Translations under genes and position numbers: made by a program
Shown: positions 33,823 through 44,357 of the stretch, one piece after another
How the letters are laid out: every line of letters begins with the position of its first letter
Position numbering within the stretch: the first letter of the stretch is position 1
Origin: Pollenia angustigena
Lineage: Eukaryota > Arthropoda > Insecta > Diptera > Polleniidae
DNA length: 64,000 nt
Assembly (NCBI GenBank): GCA_930367215.1
Contig: OV884057.1
Span: 110,075,284 to 110,139,283 of the forward strand
Reading direction: 5' to 3'
Notes under the pieces: generated by a model
What the model was told of the DNA's origin: nothing
The model's database searches: none
What the model saw: the letters and a program-made list of their open reading frames with translations, nothing else

Positions 33823-34378
33823 TAAATGGTCTGATAAAAAATGAATGAAAAGCATTGGGTACATACTATGTTTCCTCACATAATGCTGGCCCTGTAAATA
33901 TATTGTAAATGTGCACACACAAAACAATGTTTTGATACCATTTAAAGTCTTTTATATGTTTCACATTTTCATTGTATGTGTATATGCATTTGTTTATTTT
34001 AAGCATCTAAACATATGTATATTTGTATATTTGGAAATATGTTGTATCGTAAGTTGTTTTATCGCAATTCCATAGCAATACTGAAAAAGTTACCAAAAAA
34101 AAAGAGCAAAATTACCCGCATTCAATGTTACATACAAGCCGCCCATCACTGTCTTATAAATGTCACGTAACAACGGCATGAAATTCTATTTTATACAGAT
34201 TGGTACGTTGCAACTACGGTACATTGCATTTCGGTAAGCTTTTGTATTGGTTTTCATATAACAAAAAGCGAACAGCTGGTGGATACAGTACAGATACGGT
34301 ACAGCAACGTTCGCCTAACTGAGCCTTTACTTAAGTTGTTGCGTTGCTGACTGATTAAGCAAAGAACATACACATAGC

Positions 34379-34563
34379 CAAGGCGAATTGACTAGAAGGT
34401 GGGGTCAAGTCAACATATGGTGTTTTTTTTCGGTGGTCGACTTGTCAAAGTTTGTATACAAACTTGTTTTTTATGTAAACAAACCTGTTTTTTTTTACTA
34501 GCAATATTTTTGACAACCCGACCACAGAAGCATTGTAGTTGTAGTTCTAGTCAATTCGCCTTG
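34379..34563. mobile_element. MITE with CAAGGCGAATTGACTAGAA ends, 8-bp CACATAGC
   Basis: Perfect inverted ends CAAGGCGAATTGACTAGAA / TTCTAGTCAATTCGCCTTG with 8-bp direct repeats CACATAGC (34371-34378, 34564-34571). 185 bp. CAnnG ends and 8-bp duplications fit hAT (P elements are an alternative). The outer CAAGGCGAATT is shared with the giant element U. Confidence 0.9.
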
Positions 34564-34765
34564 CACATAGCGATACTAAAAAAATTATTTACTCTCTCTT
34601 TTTCTGCTTTTGCTTTTTTGCTATTGCTTACTCTCTATCAAAGTAATAAAAGGCATTGAAAAATACAGTTTTTTAATTTGCAGCAAAAAATGTAAACAAA
34701 GTAAAAATTTCGGTGCTGTTGCTATTTTAAAGCAAGCAATTTAAACACTGCATACATGTACTGTA

Positions 34766-35418
34766 GGGTGGGTCGAAAAAAAAGTTGTGCCAGTCACCCC
34801 CTAGAATGAAAGATATGACGAGATTGATAATGGCGTAGGGAGCCATTTTAAAAAACAAATTAAATGGAGGATTTTACAGAATTTTTATTTTGCTATATGT
34901 ATAAAACAAAAAGCGCTGCAATTTAGGGCGTGGCAAAAAATTTTTTTTAAGTTCTTAAAACTTAATAAATATACCTTTTATTTTATGGCGTGACTGATGA
35001 AATTTTTTGATTTGTATTGGCTTCTACTTGGTTTAATGTAGTATGTATGTATGTGAAAAAGAAAAAAGGGGCTTAATTTGGAGGCGTGTCATAAAAAAGA
35101 GCATATTAAAATCTATACATACGTAGTTTTTTAAGGACTTTCTTGGCACATAAAAAAAGTGGACATTTGGGGGATGGATCCGAGATGGCATAAGTGGTGC
35201 CAAGAATTTCAGGTCGGATTGAAAAGTCATCAAAGACAAAAATGAAGCCACTATCAAGCCATGAACAACTACCAAAACAAAACCAAAAGTACTGTATTTT
35301 GGGGCGTGGCACAAAAAAAAATGTTTCCTGTTTTAGAAACTTCATTGACATATCTTTCATTCTAGGGGGTGACTGGCACAACTTTTTTTTTTTTTTTTGT
35401 ATGAAGGTCGACCCGGTC
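34766..35418. mobile_element. K: TA-flanked element with GTGCCAGTCACCCCCTAG arms
   Basis: Inverted arms of ~55 bp (GGGTCGA, an A-run, AGTTGTGCCAGTCACCCCCT, AGAATGAAAGATATG) at both ends, flanked by TA (34764-34765, 35419-35420). Between them the motif 'ggcgtg(g/t)ca.aaaaa' recurs about four times. No coding region. Tc1/mariner-type MITE by target. Confidence 0.75.
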
Positions 35419-36543
35419 TAATGTACATACATACATACATTCATACATACAGATGGTCTCCCATACGAGGTTAGTCTGGTAGTAGTAGAACTATGGCCCG
35501 AACTTATTACCAATATGTTTAATAAGTGCATTGAAAACGGGGTTTTTTTCCTGAAAAATGGAAAATACAGAAACTGGTGTTGTTAAAAAAGGGAGATAAA
35601 CCTCTAAACGAACCTGGTTCATACCGACCTCTATGTATGCTGGATTTAATGGGGAAACTGCTGGAAAGTGTACTACTACAAAGACTGGAAGAATGCGTGC
35701 AAAACCTCGGTGGATTATCCCCGATGCAATATGGTTTCCGAAAGGGAAAGAGCACAATAGATGCAATCAGTGAAGTGGTGAAAATAGCCTCACGGGCCAA
35801 ATTGGCAAAGGAATATTGTGTTATAATAACACTTGATATCAGAAATGCCTTCAACACTGCAAAATGGCAACGAATATTAGACGCTCTCAGGAGCAAGGGT
35901 GTGCACAGTCACCTGTACAACATAATTGCGGACTATCTGGACAACAGAATCCTATTATATAAGACAGAAAGTGGTATGAGAGATTATCGTATCACTGCAG
36001 GGGTACCACAGGGATCTGTGCTGGGCCCCTTCTTGTGGAACATAATGTATGATGGTCTATTGAACATGAGACTTCAAGTAGTTGCGAAAATAATAGGGTA
36101 CGCGGACGATATTGCTCTCGTTGTATCTCAACGAGAACCAGAACTATTGGGGATAATAACAAACGACAGCCTTATTCGCTGTAGCAGATGGTTAAAGACA
36201 AATGGATTGGAACTAGCAGTGGCAAAAACTGAGGCAATCCTGGTAACGGATCGAAGAGCATTTGAACCACCAAAGATCTTCCTAGAAGGCAGTGAAATAC
36301 ACTTTCAAAGGAGTCTGCGTTATCTTGGTGTAAAACTTGACGATAGACTTAATTTCGGTCAACACGTACTAATGATACGAAAAAAAAAATCCATGCAAAC
36401 GGCAACGTCACTGGCGAAGATAATGCCAAATTGTGGGGGTCCTAAGCCATACATAAGAAGGCTTATAAATAGTGTAATACACTCCCAGCTACTTTACGCT
36501 GCCCCGATATTTGCCACGTCGATGAGCATAAACGAAAGAATAA

Positions 36544-37767
36544 CCCTGCCTTTACACATGCAAGTAATTACTTGCAAGTAGTATATACGTATTATCAACG
36601 AAAAAGTGGAAGAAAAAGCCGAAAGTCTTGCAAGTAGCTTGAGTGTTTACACCATTGATGTTCAAAAATGTTTTGCATATGTATTATGAGAGAGTTTCAA
36701 AATACAGAGATACGCAAAACTAATCGCACAAATTTTATTTAAATTTAATAGAAATAAATTGTTTTGATTGTAAAATATTTATAATAATACCGTCCAACTA
36801 AATTTTCTATTTTTTAAATTGACTTTTAAAATTTTAACTTTTAAACATTTTTTACAAACAGTAAGAATTGGAAATTTTTAAATATTTACATTAAAAAAAA
36901 TTCAATGTGAAGTGCGAGCATGTTTAGAAATTAAAATTAATAATTATATCTAAAAAAAACTCCACTAAATTCTTCGACATTTATGCTTTTATGACAATTT
37001 CGTAAAAACATTCAAATATTTTTTTAATTTTATTACTTATCTTACACACTGTATTTGAAATAAGATCAACTCATCTACCGTACGTGTGCAACTAAATAAA
37101 TGAGCGTAAAAAACAAAGGGGTGGGGCTTCTAAACAATTGTTTGCTTGAATGGACATCAATGGTTTACACAGTCAGTTGTAAGTTCATTTTTCAAATGTT
37201 CTCGGAGCGAAAACATCCTATAAAAAAAACTTTGTTTTTTGGTTTAACAACATTAACATGTTAAAAATATTAACAAGTTATAACAAAATAAATTAAATAA
37301 TTCCTTCTTTATTTAATTTTCGGTCCATCTTGATGAAAAAATTATGTTTATTTTATAAAATTTCTGACTCCAGTATTGCCGTAGTGGCGATTTCATAATA
37401 TTACTGAGAAAATATTTTCATTAACAATTTTTTTTTCAAAATTCTTGAAATTTATGATAGAATTACCATTGAGATGGATTGTTGTATAGTTGTTCTCTTT
37501 TTTACGTGTTATTTTTTATAAATACACAGAAAATCCGCTATAAACATAACTTTTATATTACTAAGTACTACTAAATTGATACACAAGTCATCCATGGTAA
37601 CACTGTTTCTTCATTTGTCATTTTACTTGCTGCAAGTGTCAAAAATTTACTTGCAAGCAAATTCTCTTGCAAGTTGGGCTGCAAGTACGAAAAATATGAT
37701 GGTGTTAGTAAAAATGTGTGAGTGTATTGAGTTTTTCGAACTTGCACTTGCAAGTGTAAACCCTAGG
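36544..37767. mobile_element. L: 1.2-kb TAA-flanked MITE-like element
   Basis: TAA at 36541-36543 and 37768-37770. Inverted ends (CCCTgccTTTACACaTGCAAGT / ACTTGCAAGTGTAAAcccTAGG) with many TTGCAAG motifs just inside and a second inverted block (GTTTACACCATTGATGTTC, 36645; GAACATCAATGG-type, 37150). No transposase. Its excision restores the surrounding RT frame. Confidence 0.82.
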
Positions 37768-37797
37768 TAAGGGAAATGCAGAAGCCACAGAGACTAA

Positions 37798-37938
37798 CTG
37801 CCTATTTCACGATGTCACTCGAACGTTTACGTTCGCACAAATAACATGTAAACCAAAAATAAATTTTTTAATTTTGTTTTTGTTTTATATGTTATTTGTG
37901 CGAACGTAAACGTTCGAGTGACATCATGAAATAGGCAG
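37798..37938. mobile_element. M: 141-bp TAA-flanked foldback MITE
   Basis: TAA at 37795-37797 and 37939-37941. Arms CTGCCTATTTCA, GATGTCACTCGAACG and TTTACGTTCGCACAAATAAC are almost perfectly inverted around a ~35-bp loop. Excision restores CAG AGA CTA AGT GCA CTT of the RT gene. Confidence 0.88.
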
Positions 37939-38553
37939 TAAGTGCACTTAGAATTATATCGGCATACCGTACGGTGCCTTCAAGTGCAGCACTAGTTCTT
38001 GCAGGACTACCTCCAATAGACTTACTAGAGTTAGAAAAGAATGAGATTTATAAGGAGATTAAACGTATTAAATGTGAAACATACAGCTTGATGGAACAAA
38101 AACAAAAAATTCTCGAAATAAAGGAAAATGCAAGAAGAACCCTAATAATAAAATGGCAAGATCGTTGGAATATGGAGGAAAATGGGAGATGGACATATAA
38201 ACTAATCCCCGATATTAGAGTCTGGATAGAGAGAAGACATGTTAGCATGGGATAGTTTTAACGGGTACCTGCATAGATTTAAGCTTCGGGATGCTGGCAA
38301 CTGTGAGACATGCGTGACTCTCGTAGATGACGCAAACCACATGCGTTTTGAATGTGAGAGATGGGCAGATAGGCGACACGAACTTTATGATGAACTGGAG
38401 ACAATTTTGACATCGGAAAATATGATTAATAAAATGTTGGAGTCTGAGAAAGTGTGGATGTGATCGCGAAAATTGTGGCAGACACAAAGAATGACGATGT
38501 CGTCTATTTCGACGTCCACGACAAAAATTATGATATGGTTATTTAATTCAGAC

Positions 38554-39930
38554 AGTTTTTTAGTATAGTTGGAATTTTAATTTCTGTTATGTTTTAAATT
38601 CGACTCCTATAAGCAATCCTAAAGTTGACAGTAAAGTACTAACTGCATGTAATCCATTTTCCCGCCCGCGAATAATTTCATCATCATTTTTGGTTTTACT
38701 GTTTAGAACTAGTTTGTAAATTTTTTGTAGGTATTTAAATCAACAATTAAAAAAAAAGAATGTGAGAATTTTAAGAAAAGCAAACAAATGATTGAATAGC
38801 ATTCAAGAAAACTTTGTCGTCAGCAGCTTTTATACAAGACAACTTATTAGTAGGGATGAATTATTGTTTAGAACAAAATCATATACTAAGAAAAAATTGT
38901 AAGAAAACAATTTCTATTTTGTCGACAAACATACCAATTAATGAGATAGAGGTCCAGTTTTTCAAAAATGCGATAAAAATAAAGTACAAACTTATATAAA
39001 TTGATCTCGTTTGTTAGTCATACCATCTACCAATACTTTTTGTGCATGCACTTGAGGTATTTCTGATAATCTTTATTCACAAGAATCCATTCATATGACC
39101 GACTAAAGGCTACAATTTTAATAATACAAAATGTTGATGAAAGTTGCAAAATGTTTCAAACATTTTTGCTTACAAATAAAGTAATAGAGTTATTAAATTT
39201 TTCAAATAACAATACAAAAAAAATTCGAATTCGAGTGAAATCAAGATCGAACAAACTTTAAAAACGATCCAGTGTTTAAAGTTCATTAAATAATTTTGTT
39301 TTGTATACTTCATACTATGAGTACATCTTATCTTTATTAGAACTCATCTTAAAATAAAAAAAACGACGGTAATTTAAACAAAAATATAACTGAGATCTCT
39401 ATTGATTTGAATTTCACTCGATTCGTAACATGGCTGTTTATGTACTTTTTTATTTGATTTAATTTAATATATACCAAGTTGAATTTATATAAACGGTGGC
39501 AGCAATACTAGAGGAATTTTTCCGCCATTATTTGATCGAATAATCAAAATAGCCAATTTCGAATAACGAATAACTCGAACAATTTAGGTCAATTAATCGA
39601 TTAAGATGAATATCTTTAAAAATCTACTTATTCCATCGACTTCAATTTCACTCGATTTCTAGGAATAATAAATTGGTTTTAAAAGTATTTCATAACTAAC
39701 TGGAACCTCAACAAAATATTCCGGAACTAAACAGACAAAAATATAAGAAGTTAATAAAAAATTGTCTTAAAATATATGAGCTCAAGCCTATATTTAATAC
39801 CCGAATTAAGTTAAGCAGGTGGGACACAATTGCAAATTATAAACCGAAAAAATTACTGGTTCCCGCCTGCTAATAAACGCCTGCTAAACTGCACTAAACT
39901 TTGGCTTTCAGATCATTTTATAGTCTGTTA
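38554..39930. other. A+T-rich region, probable 3' UTR then nothing assigned
   Basis: 38554-38760 is probably the 3' untranslated tail of the R1-like element, ending in an A-run near 38750. Beyond it, 39224-39245, 39405-39425 and 39645-39662 carry repeated TTTCACTCGA motifs (both orientations) and 39530-39610 carries CGAATAA motifs, likely decayed hAT subterminal repeats. No gene. Confidence 0.4.
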
Positions 39931-40312
39931 AGGGCCAAATACATATTTCAAATGCTTGTCCAGCAAGAAAATTCACTGTTGTATGTACGTGTGCTGGACG
40001 TAATATTAGCTGTCATATCTAAAATTTTTGATTTTCCATCCAGCATCATCGGTGTGACACAAGGGCACGTTCGTAAATGCATCACTGCGCTACATCAGAA
40101 AAGCAAACTTTTTTAAATGCCGATAAAAAATAATTATAATTTTTTTTATTGTGTGACTACTATTTTTGTGGAGTATTTAACAATGTTTTTGGTCCACATT
40201 TACTTCACTGATGTTAATATAACCACTTGAAATCACTGATGCAGCGCAGTGATGCATTTACGAACGTACCCGTACAAACACATGTTCACTAATACTACCA
40301 TAGAGCTTGATA
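39931..40312. mobile_element. Partial X-family MITE containing another MITE
   Basis: TTA then AGGGCCAAATACAT, followed by GCTTGTCCAGC and CATCCAGCATC(AT/GT)CGGTGTGACAC. These are the complements of blocks in X at 54475-54657 (GATGCTGGATG, GGCTGGACAAGCATTTGA). The far end after ACTAATACTACCAT is lost at about 40312. A second MITE sits inside at 40063-40271. Confidence 0.65.
40063..40271. mobile_element. 209-bp MITE with GGGCACGTTCGTAAATGCAT ends
   Basis: Near-perfect 35-bp inverted ends (GGGCACGTTCGTAAATGCAT, then CACTGCGCTACATCAG). Non-coding. The X-family copy at 54475 shows the uninterrupted flank (GACACATACAAACAC), confirming insertion, though the duplicated target is not exact. Confidence 0.75.
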
Positions 40313-41484
40313 AGAAAAACTTGACGTGTACAAATCCCGTTTAACCGAATTAGTGTTAATTTAATTTTGTTTTCCTTTATCTTGTTTCGGTCATTTTATT
40401 GTATAAAAACTGTATCTTTTGCAGCCGGGTATTTTGATTTTTTAGATTATTTATTTAATTTAAAAGTTTTAAAACTATCTATATAGCATATATCGCGCCT
40501 TTATTGCAACAAAGTCATATCTCAAAAAAAAAGCAAACGTGGCTTTTGCAATAACTTCGGTTCAGTTTGAGATATAATACTGATTATATTTTGACATATA
40601 AAGAAGGCATGAATGAACACTTGCTAAAGTAACTTGAAACTTTTGATTTTTTGCGATATGACTATGTTGCAATAAAGAGCGATATGAATTATTATTTCAT
40701 TGTTTATTGTTAAACTAGATGTTTGTTTTATTGTTTTTTTTTTTGTGTTTATTAATATAATAAAAGTATCAATTTATGTAGAGATATATGTTTTGATTTA
40801 TTCGAATTATTCGAGTAATTCGAACAATTTCAAAACCTTACTCGATTAATCGAGCAAAATTAAAATTAAAAAATCGATTAATTTCTTACTCGAACAAAAC
40901 CAAAAGTCAAATAATAGTATACTCTAAGCAATACTACAACAAAACAAAAACCACAGAAACAGCTGATGTTAACGTCTCGAAATGTCAACTATTTAAAAAT
41001 AATATATTATTAAACCAAAACAAATTGGTTCGAACTGTCAAAGTCAGCAGACTTTTCGCTGCCACTTGTAGCAAATTCGCCCTGATTATAATTTTGTAAT
41101 ATGATATAAGACTGAATTTAAAGTGTTACGTTTCTTTGCTTTTTAAAAATTTTTTTTTATTGCAAAATAAAATCTGAAGTAAAATTTTATATTTTCTTTT
41201 AGTTAAGTACTTTTTCAAATTGTCCAGTTATTTTTTTAAAATCCAGGTGAATTGTTTCTATTGTCCAGTTATTTGACTTTTGATATCTGGCAACCCAAGT
41301 CGTAGTTCTTATTGTATTGTATAGCACTAAAACACTAATAAGAACGTTTGTAAATGCTGCTTTCTATTATTTTATGATACAAACTGATACAAGTACCGTA
41401 TCGATACTAAGTAGGTATCGATATTTTACGAGCGATACCACATCGAGTAAAAGTATCGATACCTTAGAGGTATCGTTTCATCCC
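40313..41484. other. A+T-rich region with hAT-like terminal motifs
   Basis: 40800-40920 has TTCGAATTATTCGA and TCGATTAATCGA repeats. 41385-41485 has repeated TATCGATAC motifs ending TCATCCCTA, typical of a hAT terminus (CAGGGATGA...). No coding sequence is supported. Confidence 0.4.
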
Positions 41485-41731
41485 TACTTATAAGACAGTG
41501 TCACTCATACTGTCCCACATAGAGTTTAATAGAGGACAACTTATAAGACAAAGTCGCTCATACTGTCCCATATAAAGCTAAAAAGAAGACAACTTACAAG
41601 ACAACGTCGCTCAAACTGTCGTGCACGACGATTTCCTGTAAATTGTCTTCAAGAAAACCTAAACAACGGGGGACAAGTCGTGCATACATCATTGAAGACG
41701 ATGTCGTCAACTGCAATCTGGCCAACTGGGT
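41485..41731. mobile_element. Right part of an N-family element (ACCCAGTTGGCCA ends)
   Basis: Ends TGGCCAACTGGGT at 41718-41731. Inside are three ~50-bp direct repeats (GACAACTTAtAAGACAaaGTCGCTCA, 41500-41610) and dense GTCGT motifs as in the larger copy downstream. Confidence 0.6.
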
Positions 41732-42141
41732 TCATAAACTTCATAATGAAGATGCGCTGTACGAATGCTCCGAACCTCCTACCCTTGTAAAAGGAAGGAG
41801 GATCTAGGACTCGTACAAAGAAAAAAAAACCCCGTCCTGATGAAATGCTGACGTAGTTCCGGGGTGGAGTTGGTGGAGTTATCGTAGGGCCACTATTGAT
41901 ATTTACATCATTACGGCTATTAAAAAAAATACATATGTACATACATTCATATATACATACATACACCCAGTTGGCCAAATGGTCATAGACGCAAATGTCG
42001 TCAACGATGTCTTCCGAACATTTTTGAATTTGTCGCCTATATAACATTGATTCTGACAACTTAAGTAAGAAAACGTGTATATTGTCGTGTTAAAAATCGT
42101 ATTTACGACTTTTTTGGAGAAATTTTTTTATATTTGTCTTG

Positions 42142-42370
42142 AATAATAATTTATTGAGGACAACGTAAGTAACCATTGCATGCATTTTGCCGTGTTTCAA
42201 ACCACACTGACGACATAATGCATGCAATTGTCGCTCATCTTGTCTTCAATTAGACTTTATTGAGGACAACTTAGGCGACCATTGCATGCATTTTGTCGTC
42301 AGTGTGGTTTGAAACACGACAAAATGCATGCAATGATTACTTACGTTGTCCTCAATAAATTATTATTCAA
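42142..42370. repeat. Foldback within N (GAGGACAACGTAAGTAA arms)
   Basis: Arms containing AATAATAATTTATTGAGGAC, AACGTAAGTAA, CATTGCATGCATTTTG and CGTGTTTCAAACCACACTGA are inverted around a ~60-bp loop that itself repeats GAGGACAACTTA. Confidence 0.75.
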
Positions 42371-42529
42371 GTAAATTGAGATTTTATTGCCGTGTGGAAG
42401 AGAAAGATACACCTCGTCGAATAGCATGTAGTTTTTCTTCAAATTGAGTCAAAGTGTGTTAAACCAACTATATTTTTAGGTTTTCTCTCAAGCTGCGCAT
42501 ATGAAATATAAAAAGTTTGTTGTTTCCAT

Positions 42530-42725
42530 TAAAAGTTATTGGAAGTTAGCAGAACCCATTTCCTTATTAGTCAAAAGCCTATTGGAGGTCTGACTGTCTC
42601 CACACATCCAGTATCCACTATTTTCGAGCCCAGTCTAACAAACTCATCGGCCATTTCATTAGTTTGGAATTCACAGCCCATCAAGACCCTAAGAGATTTT
42701 AGTTAATATTCCCCTTATTCTGGAT
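42530..42725 (-). pseudogene. RNase H fragment of a non-LTR retrotransposon
   Basis: Minus strand: DISRIRGILTKISRVLMGCE then FQTNEMADEFVRLGSKI and PPIGF. The NEMADExxRxGS block is the C-terminal RNase H signature of R1/I-type elements (GNExADxLAxxGS). No other part of the element is nearby, so it is a stray fragment inside element N. Confidence 0.6.
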
Positions 42726-43423
42726 ATATCGGCAAATCTGAAGTATAGCCAATATATCAGTATCGGTGTTGTTAAATCCCTAATTGTCACTTATCTATCG
42801 GCAACTAAATCGTAGATAGTGTCAACAATACTGTCATCAACGACACTATTAAGGTAATGTCGCTAATCGGGCATTAACGACTTTATGAGAAAAAAGTCGT
42901 TTATACAGTCGCCAGTGACAACTTTAACCACATTGTTACCCATATGAACATTAACGACAATATGCGTTATAATGTCGCTCACATTGTCGTTTACGACTTA
43001 AGTGCCCTTTGTTCGAAAAAGTCGTCGACGATTTGCATGGGCTGTCGCCAACATGTCATCAGGGATTTACTATGGGTCTTGTACGCGTCCTCGACGTTGT
43101 ATTGAAGACATGGCCAACTGGGTACATTTATACATACATACATACGCATGTGTCAGAAGCCTAACTCCATATAGTTAGTAATGTTTGAAAATTTGATTTC
43201 CAAAATTGTAGATGCTACAAAAAGGAATTTGACAAACACGCGAAGCGTAGTAATTTAAAAAAGTGCAGTCGAAACCAAAAACTGTCGAGTTGGTTTGACA
43301 GCGGCGGTTTACAATTAATGAATTAGAAGTAAAAACAACAGTTTTTTTTGGCCATTGACATATAAAGAAGGGGAAGAAATGGCAGTTTTTCTACTTTGAA
43401 TGCAGTTTTTAAAACACTGGTAA

Positions 43424-43865
43424 ATGCCAGTTTACACGGTAATACAATGTATTACGACATTGCAAAAAATGGTGTAGAATGAGAAAAATCTTATCATGTA
43501 ACAGCAAAATGTATTGAGTAAGAGAGAAAAGATATACAAAATCTGACAAGCATTTTAGAAATTTATGTATTCTCATCACACCAGAGGTGTATTTTAACAG
43601 AGTATTTCGAAGGTGGTAGCATTTTTATACAATTAAAAAAACAACTGAAATCAACTCAGGAAATTTTCATGTTGTTTTTGTAAAAATTTAAAACTGCAAC
43701 CATCTGCTTTTTTGTTATTATTTTTGATTTTACTTGTACCATCCGTGTAAACATGAATTATACTTAAAAAAGATTTTTATTTTTTTCTTTTAAACACGGA
43801 GAGAATTTAATAATATTTTGATTCTACAAAGTCGTTATATATTGTATTACCGTGTAAACTGGCCT
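43424..43865. mobile_element. P: 442-bp TAA-flanked MITE
   Basis: Inverted ends (a)TGCCAGTTTACACGGTAATA / TATTACCGTGTAAACTGGCC(t). TAA at 43421-43423 and 43866-43868. Non-coding. Confidence 0.85.
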
Positions 43866-43868
43866 TAA

Positions 43869-44216
43869 AGCCTAGATTACACTATTATACTTTGTATTAA
43901 TACATGTCAAAATCTCAAGTAATATGACAAAGTGTGATAGTGTGAATGCAATGTGTCACGAAAATGACAAGTGTTATGAAAAAAGTTTGACATACGACTT
44001 CATCGTTTTTTGAAAAATTTCTAAACAATAATACTTCTCATTGGATCAGGGTTGCATTTTATTTCATGTGTGAGTGTTTATACTTTGTGTGATGGTCTGA
44101 ACACAAACTGTCATGTTACATTAGATTTTTTGACAGTCGCAACAAAACTCATTAGATTTCTATCTCACAAAGTATTATGGAATACGTTAGACTTGTGAGA
44201 TAGTGTAATCTAGGCT
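43869..44216. mobile_element. Q: 348-bp TAA-flanked MITE abutting P
   Basis: Inverted ends AGCCTAGATTACACTAT / ATAGTGTAATCTAGGCT. TAA at 43866-43868 (shared with P) and 44217-44219. Non-coding. Confidence 0.85.
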
Positions 44217-44357
44217 TAATTTATACTACAGCAATATATTATGGCCTTATTTTGGTTTATATAATTTCCTACTATCTGGCTGGTAGCTTCTGAAAAAATT
44301 TAAATAACATTCAAAACCTATACCAATTTTTTAATGGAAAAACAGCTTCTGACACAT

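Larger units (their letters stand above)
30725..34326. mobile_element. H: 3.6-kb TTA-flanked inverted-repeat element
   Basis: Ends AGGCTCAGTTGGGCGAACG and CGTTCGCCTAACTGAGCCT, continuing inward as GTTGCTGTACC / GGTACAGCAAC. TTA stands on both sides (30722-30724, 34327-34329), and the match extends to TTACTTA. Termini match the 400-bp MITE at 5030-5429 (AGGCTCAGTT). No Harbinger transposase is inside. Instead it holds a hAT element (30802-31563), a hAT C-terminal coding fragment (33163-33345) and a foldback (33684-33822). Confidence 0.8.
30658..34750 (+). mobile_element. Right part of the hAT-like BED element, with insertions
   Basis: After E ends at 30657 the sequence ttAACTTGCTGACTTTAAGCG reads, with small losses, as the second half of a BED finger (SNLLT...LKRM). 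Host DNA continues at 34327-34370 and 34572-34750, ending GCAATTTAAACACTG, the inverted partner of CAATGTTTAAAAATGC at 20005. Two foreign elements sit inside (30725-34326, 34379-34563). The catalytic hAT part is gone. The boundary call depends on the weak 6/8 target match. Confidence 0.5.
35470..38553 (+). pseudogene. R1-like non-LTR retrotransposon ORF2, split by two MITEs
   Basis: WPELITNMFNKCIENG (35493-35540) leads into a 334-codon frame from 35577 with SYRPLCMLDLMGK, the palm Asp in TLDIRNAFN (residue 87), GVPQGSVLGP (142) and catalytic YADD (175-178). MITEs at 36544-37767 and 37798-37938, both TAA-flanked, interrupt it. Removing each with one TAA gives ERI-REMQKPQRL-SALRIISAYRTV in one frame. 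It continues SSAALVLAGLPPIDLLELE to 38254, then a 1-base shift into AWDSFNGYLHRFK and the CxxC...H...C zinc knuckle (CETC, NHMRFEC, 38297-38360). Reverse-transcribes its own RNA. The endonuclease part is missing (5' truncated). Confidence 0.88.
41965..43123. mobile_element. N: 1.16-kb element, ACCCAGTTGGCCA ends, GTCGT-rich
   Basis: Inverted ends ACCCAGTTGGCCA / TGGCCAACTGGGT, both followed inward by GTCTTC and repeated AcGAtGTcGT. Dozens of GTCG(T/C) and ACGAC words are spread over the outer 300 bp of each side, like an array of transposase sites. Inside are a foldback (42142-42370) and a retroelement RNase H fragment. No transposase. Confidence 0.7.
43148..44357. mobile_element. O: 1.2-kb element with ATGTGTCAGAAGC ends
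   Basis: Inverted ends ATGTGTCAGAAGC / GCTTCTGACACAT. Most of the interior is two further MITEs placed end to end (43424-43865 and 43869-44216). The rest (43160-43420) is non-coding. Confidence 0.6.

Noticed and set aside
41649..42059. 136-codon minus ORF
   Set aside because: It spans the ends of two N-family elements and the sequence between. Low-complexity text and no family.
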